This document shows, piece after piece, positions 9,239 through 16,886 of a stretch of DNA of 39,405 nucleotides. The position numbers and the translations under genes were made by a program. Positions within the stretch are counted from its first letter, which is position 1. Each line of letters begins with the position of its first letter. A model generated the notes under the pieces. That model did not search any database. It saw only the letters and a list, made by a program, of their open reading frames with translations, and was not told where the DNA came from. This DNA comes from Caulobacter sp. HMWF025 (lineage in GTDB: Bacteria > Pseudomonadota > Alphaproteobacteria > Caulobacterales > Caulobacteraceae). The DNA lies in contig NZ_QAII01000034.1 of the NCBI RefSeq assembly GCF_003060965.1, positions 1 to 39,405 of the forward strand. The letters are read 5' to 3'.

Positions 9239-9263
9239 GCTGCAGGCCAAGGGGGGCCGCAGC
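9239..9263 (+). terminator. Candidate terminator after aroC
   Basis: A GC-rich hairpin (GCTGC-A-GGCC, loop AAGGGG, GGCC-GCAGC) with one bulged A begins four bases after the aroC stop. No clear T-run follows, so termination is inferred from position and stem strength. Confidence 0.45.
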
Positions 9264-9397
9264 CTGCCAGTCGTCTGACAGAGCCCCCGGATCGTCGCGT
9301 TGACCCGTGGTGTCATACGACTGTACAATTACGGACTGCCTCCGGATCCGGGCCGATCATGGGGCAGCGCACTGATTGAACAAAAACAAGAGACCGC

Positions 9398-9901
9398 GTG
9401 CGCTTCGACCTCCTCAACATCCTGCTCGTCGACGACAATCAGCACATGCGCATGCTGCTGACCGAGATGCTGCGCGCCATTGGCGTGCGCAACATCCACG
9501 AAGCGGTGAATGGCGAAGTGGCGCTGCAGATGCTGCGGCAGGTCCCGATCGATATCGTCATTTCCGACCTCAAGATGGGCACCCTGGGCGGGATCGACTT
9601 CGTCAACCTGCTGCGCCGCTCGTCCAGCAGCCCCAATCCGTTCGTGCCGGTGCTGATGGTGACGGGCCACTCGACCATCAAGCGGGTGCAGGCGGCCCGC
9701 GATGCCGGGGTCAACGAGTTCCTGACCAAACCGGTCACCGGCCGCAGCCTGGTGCACCGCCTGACCCTGCTGATCGAGGAACCGCGCCAGTTCATCCGCA
9801 CAGCCGGCTATTTCGGTCCCGACCGTCGGCGCCGAACCGTCGCCAACTATAACGGCCCCTGGCGGCGGCGCGATGACGCGCTGGACATCGACTTCGCCTG
9901 A
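9398..9901 (+). CDS. Single-domain response regulator with C-terminal tail
   Basis: A 167-residue protein made of one receiver domain (about 6-128) and a basic tail. Acidic residues D12-D13, phosphoacceptor D57 in IVISDLKMGTLGG, the switch Thr in MVTGHST and the conserved Lys of FLTKPV are all present, so it should accept phosphate. The tail contains FGPDRRRR, a sequence pattern seen after receiver domains in several alphaproteobacterial stand-alone regulators. There is no output domain and no adjacent kinase. Start is a GTG at 9398-9400 after an AAGAG purine stretch. It may act as a phosphate relay or by protein interaction. Confidence 0.92.
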   Translation: MRFDLLNILLVDDNQHMRMLLTEMLRAIGVRNIHEAVNGEVALQMLRQVPIDIVISDLKMGTLGGIDFVNLLRRSSSSPNPFVPVLMVTGHSTIKRVQAARDAGVNEFLTKPVTGRSLVHRLTLLIEEPRQFIRTAGYFGPDRRRRTVANYNGPWRRRDDALDIDFA

Positions 9902-9962
9902 ACACGGCCTCTTAACGCCTGTTAGCCATCATGCCGCCCTGCCCGTCCGACAGGAGTGTGCC

Positions 9963-10199
9963 ATGTCTCGCAGGATCACCGTTATTGCCGTCGCCCTCGC
10001 CGCCCTAGCCCTGCAGGGCTGCGCCGTGGCCATCGGCACGGTGGCCGGCACCGCCATAGGCGTCACCGGCATGGCCGTCGGCGGCGCGGCCAAGGTCGGC
10101 GGCAAGGTGGTGGTCGCCACCGGCAAGGCCATCATCCCCGGCGAAAGCAAGAAAGACCGCGAGCGCCGCGAGTATGACGAATGGAAGCGGTCGCGGTAG
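9963..10199 (+). CDS. Small lipoprotein
   Basis: A 78-residue protein with a type II signal peptide: basic MSRR start, a hydrophobic core and lipobox LQGC, giving lipidation at C20. The mature part is a glycine- and alanine-rich hydrophobic stretch with glycine spacing like a glycine-zipper segment (about 21-57), then a charged tail (KKDRERREYDEWKRSR). AGGAG lies seven bases before the ATG. It probably associates with the envelope; no specific function is known to me. The gene is 60 bp after the response regulator and 8 bp from the convergent MOSC gene. Confidence 0.82.
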   Translation: MSRRITVIAVALAALALQGCAVAIGTVAGTAIGVTGMAVGGAAKVGGKVVVATGKAIIPGESKKDRERREYDEWKRSR

Positions 10200-10206
10200 G
10201 GCGGCC

Positions 10207-10968
10207 CTAAACCAACCCCACCGCCGCGCCCTCACTCACCCGACCGTCCTCAGTGACGTTCACATAGATCCCGCAGAACATGTGGCCGTAGTGCTCGAAC
10301 AGGGCCTTGACCACGTCGATGTCGCGCTCGGCGGTCACCGGGTCGACATGGGTAGCCGCGCAGCGAACGATGGGCTTGAGGACCTCGGCCTGCGCCTCGC
10401 CCAGGGCCATCGACCGCCCGGTCCAGTCGTTCTCGATCCAGGCCGGCCAGCCCTCGACATAAAGGTTGGCGCGAAAGCGTAGCGGATCGACGGGGCGGCC
10501 CAGCCGGGCCTCCAGGTCGCGCACGCTGGCCAGGTTGACGATCGAGACATAGCCCGACCTGCTGTCCATGAAGCGATGCCCGCCGGGGCCTTCGAGGACA
10601 CGCAGCTCGCCCCGCGCCTCTTCGCCCAGAAAGGCCGCCAGCCAGGCCTCGAGCCCGGCCCGACCCTCTGCGGATCGCAGGTCACCGGCAAAGGGCTCAA
10701 AGCCGTCCGCCGTCGCGGTCAGGACGCCGCTGGTCTCGTCATAGGCCGTGCGGATCGCCGCCACCCGGGCCAGCCGGGCCAGGACCGTAAAACGCATCTT
10801 CGAAATGTGGACCGGGGCATCAGGGTCGAAACCGCTGGGGCCGTCCTCCACCGCATACAGCCGGTCGCAGGGGAAACAGGCCCCGGCCACGAGCTCGGCA
10901 TGGGCGAGCCGCTCGGGCGTGAAACCCTTGACGGGGTGGCGATACAGGGCGGTGATCCGGGCTTGCAT
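10207..10968 (-). CDS. MOSC domain protein
   Basis: A 253-residue protein with an N-terminal MOSC beta-barrel domain (starting ITALYRHPVKGFTPE) and a C-terminal MOSC domain. The MOSC-domain cysteine lies in IVRCAATHVDP, matching the RC..T.VDP pattern of YcbX-type and mARC-type proteins that handle molybdenum cofactor or sulfur. No ferredoxin domain follows, unlike YcbX, so its redox partner is unknown. Start is the ATG at 10966-10968; an in-frame upstream start would add 19 residues with no family resemblance. Confidence 0.87.
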   Translation of the reverse strand: MQARITALYRHPVKGFTPERLAHAELVAGACFPCDRLYAVEDGPSGFDPDAPVHISKMRFTVLARLARVAAIRTAYDETSGVLTATADGFEPFAGDLRSAEGRAGLEAWLAAFLGEEARGELRVLEGPGGHRFMDSRSGYVSIVNLASVRDLEARLGRPVDPLRFRANLYVEGWPAWIENDWTGRSMALGEAQAEVLKPIVRCAATHVDPVTAERDIDVVKALFEHYGHMFCGIYVNVTEDGRVSEGAAVGLV

Positions 10969-11067
10969 GCCTTCAGGGTCAGGCAGGAACGGCACGGATG
11001 CAAGGGCACGGTTGCAGGACGGCACGCGCCGTGGCTAGGTCCGGCTCCCGATGTTCCGGAGCTTCCC

Positions 11068-11586
11068 ATGCTGCTCGTTGTCGCCAAGGACAAGGACCTT
11101 CCCGCCGTCGCCGACCTGGTGAACCTGGCCTATCGCGGTGACGAGGCGGCCAAGGGCTGGACCACCGAGGCGGCCTTCATGGGTGGCAAGCGGACAGACC
11201 CTGACCAGCTGCGCGCCGACCTGGCCGACAAGCCCGGCTCGGTCATCCTGACCTTGCGCGACAATGAATATGACCGGCCGTTCGCCTGCGTCTGGCTGGA
11301 GCCCCAGGCCGACGACGTCTGGATGCTGGGCATGCTGGCCGTCGATCCGAACCGCCAGGACGGCGGCGTCGGCCGGGCCCTGATCGAGACCTCCGAGGCC
11401 TATGTCCGGGCCCGCAGCGGCCGGACCCTGAAGCTGACCGTCATCGATATCCGTGAAACCCTGATCGCCTGGTACGAGCGCCGGGGCTACCGGAGGGCCG
11501 GGCTCGAGCCCTTCCCCTACAATGACCGGCGCATCGGCGACACGAGCGGCGAGTTGCAGTTCGTGGTGATGACCAAGGCCCTCTAG
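11068..11586 (+). CDS. GNAT family N-acetyltransferase
   Basis: A 172-residue protein of the GNAT fold. The acetyl-CoA binding motif A is visible in MLGMLAVDPNRQDGGVGRALIETSEAYVR, with the R/Q-x-x-G-x-G/A pattern as RQDGGVG. The C-terminal part has the usual AWYERRGYRR segment. The substrate cannot be read from the sequence. GGAG lies six bases upstream of the ATG. It is divergent from the MOSC gene and convergent with the small gene ending at 11596. Confidence 0.9.
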   Translation: MLLVVAKDKDLPAVADLVNLAYRGDEAAKGWTTEAAFMGGKRTDPDQLRADLADKPGSVILTLRDNEYDRPFACVWLEPQADDVWMLGMLAVDPNRQDGGVGRALIETSEAYVRARSGRTLKLTVIDIRETLIAWYERRGYRRAGLEPFPYNDRRIGDTSGELQFVVMTKAL

Positions 11587-11595
11587 GGCCAGGCC

Positions 11596-11781
11596 TCAGA
11601 CCCGGACATCCAGAACGCCGCGCAGCAGCGGACGCGGGGCGGGCCGCTGTTCAATACGGTCCGGCGCGGTCACCCGCTGGGCCGTCGGCAGGCTGGCGTG
11701 GGCCGCCGTCTGAACCAGGGTCTGCTGGGCCAGCCGCAGGGGGACCCAGGCGGTGGCCGGACTCTGCCCCCCGATCCTCAT
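11596..11781 (-). CDS. Small hypothetical protein coupled to the TerB-like gene
   Basis: A 61-residue reading frame whose ATG at 11779-11781 overlaps the TGA stop of the TerB-like gene in an ATGA arrangement. It is basic and rich in Pro, Ala, Gln and Arg, with no membrane segment or known motif. Support is the tight coupling and the fact that it fills the space to the convergent GNAT gene. It could still be a chance frame in GC-rich DNA. Confidence 0.5.
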   Translation of the reverse strand: MRIGGQSPATAWVPLRLAQQTLVQTAAHASLPTAQRVTAPDRIEQRPAPRPLLRGVLDVRV

Positions 11782-12236
11782 CGTCGGCTGCCGGCAGCGA
11801 TGAGGTCAAACTGGATCGGGCTGAGGGCCAGCAGGCTGCAAATCCGCAGCAGCACATCGCGCTCCTCGGCATCCAGACCACCGTCCGCGACGGCCACGGC
11901 GCAGGCCGAATTGACCACGAGCCGACCGGCCGCCTCGCGACCGCGCAGTCGCCGGATCGCCGACTCCGCCTCAAACCGGCCGCTGTCAGGGTCCTGCTCG
12001 AACCGCCGGTCGAGGGCCTCAAAGGCCTCCAGCGCGTCATCGATCCCGAAAACAGCCAGGACCGGCAGGCCGCGCATGCGCTCCAGCATCCGGCCACGCT
12101 CCTCGACCGTCACCCAGCCGTCGGCATGGGAGACCAGAACGCAGGCAGCCACCAGGGCGTCCAGCTGGTCCAGCTGGGCCGGGGTCCAGACGTCGGTAAT
12201 GCGCGCACGCTGGGCGTGGATGGGGCTCAAAGACAT
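11778..12236 (-). CDS. TerB-like (tellurite-resistance family) protein
   Basis: A 152-residue helical cytoplasmic protein. It has the paired acidic segments typical of the TerB fold: SHADGWVTVEE in the first half (about residues 32-42) and AVADGGLDAEE in the second (about 115-125). These resemble the metal-binding D-G-x-x-x-x-E-E sites. No other ter genes are nearby, so tellurite resistance should not be assumed. A strong GAGGAGAG lies upstream of the ATG at 12234-12236; longer in-frame starts read through the intergenic region. Confidence 0.85.
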   Translation of the reverse strand: MSLSPIHAQRARITDVWTPAQLDQLDALVAACVLVSHADGWVTVEERGRMLERMRGLPVLAVFGIDDALEAFEALDRRFEQDPDSGRFEAESAIRRLRGREAAGRLVVNSACAVAVADGGLDAEERDVLLRICSLLALSPIQFDLIAAGSRR

Positions 12237-12488
12237 CAGTTTGCTCTCCTCTGTTGGGAGGGCGCACCCGATGCCGGGCTTGACGGGTTCTGAGGGGGGA
12301 ACGACCCACTGGACCCGACATCGAGCGCACCCGATGCGGTCCGACATCACGATCGAGCTGTTCAGCGTCGATTTTCGTCAGAGGGGCCCGGCCCGCTCGA
12401 TACAGATCGGGCAGAAGCCCCAAAGATGCAAGGCCCAGGGAGATTAATCTTGCGCATGACCAAGATGATTTTTTGCAATGACGAGGGT
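12237..12488. other. Gap between the TerB-like and LysR genes
   Basis: About 250 bp with no credible coding frame. It should contain the TerB-like promoter on the minus strand. Near its right end is a weak hairpin (ATCTTG at 12447-12452 paired with CAAGAT at 12461-12466) followed on the plus strand by a six-T run at 12469-12474. On the minus strand this lies downstream of the LysR gene and could end it. Confidence 0.5.
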
Positions 12489-13397
12489 TCAGGCCTGACC
12501 TGTGCCCCTTGGCAGGGGCTCGAGACGCTGGCGGTCCAGGGCCGAGAGGATGTAGTCGGCCAGCCGTTCGGCGGCGGGCGGAGCCGCGCCCCGGGCTTTG
12601 ATCAGCGCGATCTCTGCATCCTCCAGCCGCGGCAGGCCCTCGGTCAGGATGGTCAGGTCATCCGGAGCCATCTCGCGCGGCAGGACACTCAGGCCGAGGC
12701 CACCGCGCAGGGCGGCCAGCTGTCCGGCCAGGGACGGGCTGGTATAGGTCGCGCGCCAGGACCGGCCGTCCCCCTCCAGGGCGGCGATGGCCCGCCTGCG
12801 ATAGACGCAGGGTGAAGGGGCGGCGATCAGGGGCACAGGCCCCTCGCGCTGCGGCAGGTCGCGGTCCAGCCCGACCCAGACCAGCGGTTCGCGCCAGACC
12901 CGGACGCCCAGATCGGGACCGAGCGGCTCGCGCTTGACCAGGGCCATGTCGAGAGCGCCCTCGCGCAGGCGATCCAGCAGATTGAGGGTCAGGTCGCAGG
13001 TGACAGTGAGCGCCACCTTGGGATGGCTGCGGGCAAACGCCCCGAGCACGGTCGGCAGGTGCAGGGTGGCAAAGTCTTCCGGTGCGCCGAGCCGCACCTC
13101 GCCCTCGACGTCATCAGCCGCGAGGCCGGCGAGAATCTCGTCATTAAGGCGCAGGAGACGGCGGGCCTGGGGCAGAAAAGCCTCGCCCTGCTCGGTCAGG
13201 ACGACATGACGTGGGTCCCGCGACAGCAGCGACTGGCCCAGTTGCTCCTCCAGGCGGCGGACCTGCAGGCTGATGGCCGACTGCGAACGGCCGAGCCGCC
13301 CACCGGCCCGAGTGAAGCTGCGTTGTTCGCTTACCACCAGAAAGGTGCGAACCAGATCGAGGTCCAGATTGGTCAGGCGCGGCATCGGCGGCTCCAT
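12489..13397 (-). CDS. LysR-type transcriptional regulator
   Basis: A 302-residue LysR regulator with an N-terminal winged helix-turn-helix (about 7-65; FTRAGGRLGRSQSAISLQVRRLE) and a C-terminal periplasmic-binding-protein-like effector domain (about 92-295). It is divergent from the SbtA-type bicarbonate permease at 13504, with about 106 bp between, which is the classical arrangement for a LysR gene controlling its neighbour. The shared region contains a GATTA-N6-TAATC dyad at 13411-13426. The effector ligand is unknown. An ATG four codons in (13385) is an alternative start. Confidence 0.93.
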   Translation of the reverse strand: MEPPMPRLTNLDLDLVRTFLVVSEQRSFTRAGGRLGRSQSAISLQVRRLEEQLGQSLLSRDPRHVVLTEQGEAFLPQARRLLRLNDEILAGLAADDVEGEVRLGAPEDFATLHLPTVLGAFARSHPKVALTVTCDLTLNLLDRLREGALDMALVKREPLGPDLGVRVWREPLVWVGLDRDLPQREGPVPLIAAPSPCVYRRRAIAALEGDGRSWRATYTSPSLAGQLAALRGGLGLSVLPREMAPDDLTILTEGLPRLEDAEIALIKARGAAPPAAERLADYILSALDRQRLEPLPRGTGQA

Positions 13398-13403
13398 GAT
13401 GAT

Positions 13404-13447
13404 GATTTCCGATTACAGAGATAATCAAAATCAACAATGGAAATCGG
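13404..13447. promoter_or_regulatory. Candidate LysR operator
   Basis: The intergenic space between the LysR and permease genes is unusually AT-rich for this window. It has a 16-bp dyad GATTA-N6-TAATC (13411-13426). Further out, GATTTCC (13404-13410) is inverted as GGAAATC (13439-13445). The spacing is not the exact T-N11-A of the consensus, so this is a candidate only. Confidence 0.45.
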
Positions 13448-13503
13448 GCGACATCCCCTAGATCGACCGCGCGCCTTTGGGGCGCACGAGGGGGACGACG
13501 TTT

Positions 13504-14493
13504 TTGGACATCATCAGTCAGACTCTTGCCGCAGCGTGCGGCAATCTCCTGCAGCCGGCGGTGCTGTTCTTTGCCCTGGGCCTTATCGCGGCGATGGCCC
13601 GATCGGATCTGGCCCTGCCCCGCGACATTGCCAAGACCCTGTCGCTGATCCTGATGCTCTGCATCGGCTTCAAGGGTGGGGTCGAAGCCCGGGCCCATGG
13701 CCTGGATACGACCTTCCTGACCGCGGCGGGGCTGGGCCTGGCCCTCAGCGCCCTGATGCCCCTGCCCGCCTATCTGCTGCTGCGCCGCGCCGGGCTGCCG
13801 GCTCTGACCGCTGCCGCCACGGCCGCACACTATGGCTCGGTTTCCGTCGTGACCTTCGCAGCCGCACAGAGCTATCTGGCCTCGGTCGGACAGGCCCCCG
13901 GCGGCTATATGTCGGCCGTGCTTGCGCTGATGGAAACGCCCGCCCTGCTGACGGCTATCGCCATTGCCGCCTTCGCCGACCGGGGATCCAGTGACCGTGC
14001 CCCCGCCGGCAAGCTGGCCCACGAGGTTCTGCTCAATGCCGCCAGCGTCATCCTGATCGGCAGCTTCCTGATCGGCCTTGCCACCGGACCGTCGGGCGGT
14101 GCGAAACTGGCGACCTTCACCGGCCCGGTGTTCCAGGGCCTGCTCTGCCTGTTCCTGCTGGACCTGGGCGTCAAGGCCGGACGCCAGTTGATCGAGGCCC
14201 GCGGTGTGACCCTGCCGGTCGTTGCCATGGGCTTCATCCTGCCGCTGCTGGGTGCCGCGACGGCTTTGGGCCTTGGACACCTTGCAGGCCTTGCCGGTGG
14301 CGATCTGGCGGCCCTGGCGGTTCTCGCAGGGTCAGCCTCGTACATCGCCGCGCCGGCCGCCATGAGCCTGGCGCTGCCCCGCGCCGACGCCGGGGTCTAT
14401 CTGACCCTGTCGCTGGGAGTGACCTTCCCGTTCAACCTGTGCCTCGGCATTCCGCTCTATGCCCTGGCCGCCACCTGGCTGAGCGGGCTCTAG
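13504..14493 (+). CDS. Sodium-dependent bicarbonate permease, SbtA family
   Basis: A 329-residue inner-membrane protein with about ten helices. It starts MDIISQTLAAACGNLLQPAVLFFALG and has IAKTLSLILMLCIGFKGGVE in the second helix pair, both characteristic of the SbtA/DUF897 family. In cyanobacteria SbtA takes up bicarbonate with sodium; transport of bicarbonate here is inferred from family. The TTG at 13504-13506 is chosen because AGGGGG lies upstream and family members begin at this point; an earlier TTG at 13477 would add nine residues. No SbtB-type PII partner is adjacent. Confidence 0.88.
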   Translation: MDIISQTLAAACGNLLQPAVLFFALGLIAAMARSDLALPRDIAKTLSLILMLCIGFKGGVEARAHGLDTTFLTAAGLGLALSALMPLPAYLLLRRAGLPALTAAATAAHYGSVSVVTFAAAQSYLASVGQAPGGYMSAVLALMETPALLTAIAIAAFADRGSSDRAPAGKLAHEVLLNAASVILIGSFLIGLATGPSGGAKLATFTGPVFQGLLCLFLLDLGVKAGRQLIEARGVTLPVVAMGFILPLLGAATALGLGHLAGLAGGDLAALAVLAGSASYIAAPAAMSLALPRADAGVYLTLSLGVTFPFNLCLGIPLYALAATWLSGL

Positions 14494-14501
14494 GCGCGAG
14501 G

Positions 14502-15641
14502 CTATTCCGCCGCCAGGGTCTCGGCGTCCTTGGCGGCCTTCAGCTCTTCGGCCCGCTTTTCGACCAACGAAACGATGTGGTCGATCATGCCCTCGTTGGA
14601 CTGCTTGTGGTCGGGCTTGCCGGCCATATAGACCATGCCCGAGCCGGCCCCGCCACCGGTGAAGCCGATATCGGTCATCAGGGCTTCGCCGGGGCCATTG
14701 ACCACGCAGCCGATGATCGAGAGCGACATGGGTTGCGAGATGTGCGCCAGCCGCTCCTCCAGAGCCTCGACTGTCTTGATGACGTTGAAGCCCTGCCGCG
14801 CGCAGGACGGGCAGGCGATGATGTTGACGCCGCGATGGCGCAGGCCCAGCGACTTGAGGATGTCGAAGCCGACCTTGACCTCTTCGACCGGATCGGCGGC
14901 GAGGCTGACCCGGATGGTGTCGCCGATGCCGGCCCACAGCATCGCGCCCAGGCCGATCGACGACTTCACCGTGCCGGTGCGCAGGGCCCCTGCCTCGGTG
15001 ACGCCCAGGTGCAGCGGGCAGTCGATGCGCTCGGCCAGCTGGTAATAGGCTGCCACCGTCATGAACGGGTCAGAGGCCTTCACGCTGATCTTGAACTCGT
15101 GGAAATCGTGGTCCTGCAGGATGCGGGCGTGGTTCAGCGCGCTCTCGACCATGGCGTCGGGGCACGGCTCGCCATATTTCTCCAGCAGTTCGCGCTCCAG
15201 CGAGCCGGCATTGACGCCGATACGGATCGAGCAGCCATGGTCCCGGGCGGCGTTGATCACGTCGCGGACCCGGTCGGCGCTGCCGATATTGCCCGGATTG
15301 ATCCGCAGGCAGGCGGCCCCGGCCTGGGCGGCCTCGATGCCGCGCTTGTAGTGGAAATGGATGTCGGCCACGAGCGGCACCCGCGACTCGCGAACGATGG
15401 TCTTGAAGGCCGCCGTGCTTTCAACGTCCGGACAGGAGACGCGGACGATGTCGGCCCCGGCCTCTTCCAGCTGGCGGATCTGCTCCAGCGTCGCGGCGGC
15501 GTCGCTGGTCAGGGTGTTGGTCATCGACTGGACGGTGATGGGCGCATCGCCCCCGACCTCGACGGAACCGACACGGATCTTGCGCGACTTGCGACGCTCG
15601 ATCGCGCGCCAGGGACGGACGTGGGTATGATCTGCGGCCAT
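14502..15641 (-). CDS. ispG: 4-hydroxy-3-methylbut-2-enyl diphosphate synthase
   Basis: Fe-S enzyme of the MEP pathway that converts methylerythritol cyclodiphosphate to HMBPP, a precursor of isoprenoids including the ubiquinone tail. The 379-residue protein has the TIM barrel with [10 protein letters not shown] near the start and the [4Fe-4S] ligands C277 and C280 (CPSC) and C312 with E319 (GCVVNGPGE). The residue spacing equals that of the E. coli enzyme. It follows the RodZ-like gene on the same strand after about 50 bp; the rodZ-ispG order is widely conserved in Proteobacteria. Confidence 0.97.
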   Translation of the reverse strand: MAADHTHVRPWRAIERRKSRKIRVGSVEVGGDAPITVQSMTNTLTSDAAATLEQIRQLEEAGADIVRVSCPDVESTAAFKTIVRESRVPLVADIHFHYKRGIEAAQAGAACLRINPGNIGSADRVRDVINAARDHGCSIRIGVNAGSLERELLEKYGEPCPDAMVESALNHARILQDHDFHEFKISVKASDPFMTVAAYYQLAERIDCPLHLGVTEAGALRTGTVKSSIGLGAMLWAGIGDTIRVSLAADPVEEVKVGFDILKSLGLRHRGVNIIACPSCARQGFNVIKTVEALEERLAHISQPMSLSIIGCVVNGPGEALMTDIGFTGGGAGSGMVYMAGKPDHKQSNEGMIDHIVSLVEKRAEELKAAKDAETLAAE

Positions 15642-15690
15642 GGCGTCAATCTAGTGCCTTTACGGGCGGAACCCAAGGCCGGGATTGCGT

Positions 15691-16731
15691 CTAGACAGCC
15701 GGCTTGACCAACTTGGCCAGGGCGGTCTGGGTCGCCGTCAGCCGACCGGTCAGTACGCCGCCGGTATAGACGTCGAACAGGGCCGGATCGGAGACATCCG
15801 CCACCAGACCCGCTGTACGAGGTGCACGGAACGACTCCCCGGCCGCCATCCAGCGGCTGAAATAGATCGATCCGTCAGCCCCGCGCACGGTCAGGGAGGC
15901 CGGTTTGCGGGCCAGCAGGACGACGCCGGAACTGTCGGTGGCCGCTGCGCCGTGGATCACGCCCTTGGCCTTGAACGGGCTGCCGAGAGCGGCGATGTGG
16001 GCGACATCGACAAAGCCGCCGGCCTCGGCCAGAGCGACGGCGCGCGCCTTCGAGGCGGCTGAAGCCGCGTCAGCTGAGCCACCGTTGGCTGCAGCATCGT
16101 CAAGGCCTGGTGTCTTGTAGGGCTCGGGAGTCGTGCTCTCGACCGGAGCCGGCAGGGGGGCACCCAGCGGCACCGAGCCGTCACCGGCCGAACCGCTGAC
16201 TGACGTTATCGGAGCCGGTACCGCCGCTGCGGTGGCCTGGGCGACCTGGGCCCGGGGCTCGTCCTTGGCCATCGCCCGCTGGGCGACGTTCCAGAGACCG
16301 ATGGCCCCGACCACCAGAAGGCCGCAGATCAGGATCAGGCCGAAGCGCGGATCCGCCTCGCGTCGCACGCCGACGGGTGCGCGAAGCGGCTCGCTCTCGT
16401 CCGGCACATCGGCCTTGAAACGGGAGACGGCGGCATCGCCGTCCAGCCCCAGAAGATTGGCATAGGCCCGGACATAACCGATGATGAACGGCCGCGAGGG
16501 CAGGTCGTCGAGGCGGAGGTCCTCGATCCCTTCGATACAGGCCAGTCGGATACGCGTGGCGTCCGCCACGTCCTGGGGGGTCAACCCCCTGAACAGGCGG
16601 GCGGCGCGGAGCGCCGCACCGATGTCGGAGCCCTCGTCGACCGAGGGTTGCCCCACCGCAACGAACCCGTCGTCGCGATCGGCCTCGGAGACCAGATGCA
16701 GATGCCTCACACTGCCAGTATCAAGCGGCAT
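15691..16731 (-). CDS. rodZ: RodZ-like HTH membrane protein
   Basis: A 346-residue protein. A cytoplasmic Xre-type helix-turn-helix (about 35-100; LRAARLFRGLTPQDVADATRIR...) is followed by a basic linker, one transmembrane helix (about 128-147) and a periplasmic Ala/Pro/Ser-rich linker. The C-terminal DUF4115 domain follows (about 260-340). RodZ connects MreB to the cell-wall elongation machinery. Assignment rests on this architecture and on the downstream ispG. The ATG at 16729-16731 is used; a TTG three codons earlier is possible. Confidence 0.87.
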   Translation of the reverse strand: MPLDTGSVRHLHLVSEADRDDGFVAVGQPSVDEGSDIGAALRAARLFRGLTPQDVADATRIRLACIEGIEDLRLDDLPSRPFIIGYVRAYANLLGLDGDAAVSRFKADVPDESEPLRAPVGVRREADPRFGLILICGLLVVGAIGLWNVAQRAMAKDEPRAQVAQATAAAVPAPITSVSGSAGDGSVPLGAPLPAPVESTTPEPYKTPGLDDAAANGGSADAASAASKARAVALAEAGGFVDVAHIAALGSPFKAKGVIHGAAATDSSGVVLLARKPASLTVRGADGSIYFSRWMAAGESFRAPRTAGLVADVSDPALFDVYTGGVLTGRLTATQTALAKLVKPAV

Positions 16732-16797
16732 GGCGGCCAATCACCCCAAAACAGGAACAGGACAAAAGTCCCGCGCCTTCCCCCACTTCGTCTTGCA

Positions 16798-16821
16798 CGA
16801 ACGTGTTAACAATTACGTTCG
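16798..16821. promoter_or_regulatory. Inverted repeat upstream of the RodZ-like gene
   Basis: CGAACGT at 16798-16804 is repeated inverted as ACGTTCG at 16815-16821, with an AT-rich ten-base spacer. It lies in the AT-rich gap between the ptsP stop and the RodZ-like start. It could be an operator for the rodZ-ispG pair or a weak terminator of ptsP; there is no T-run. Confidence 0.4.
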
Positions 16822-16886
16822 AAATACCAGACTAAGTTACGGTATTCAATGCATTTTACAGGCGCACATGGTTAACGGCACCAGAA

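Noticed and set aside
11778..12236. Tellurite-resistance operon
   Set aside because: Only the TerB fold is present. No terA, terC, terD, terE or terZ gene is nearby.
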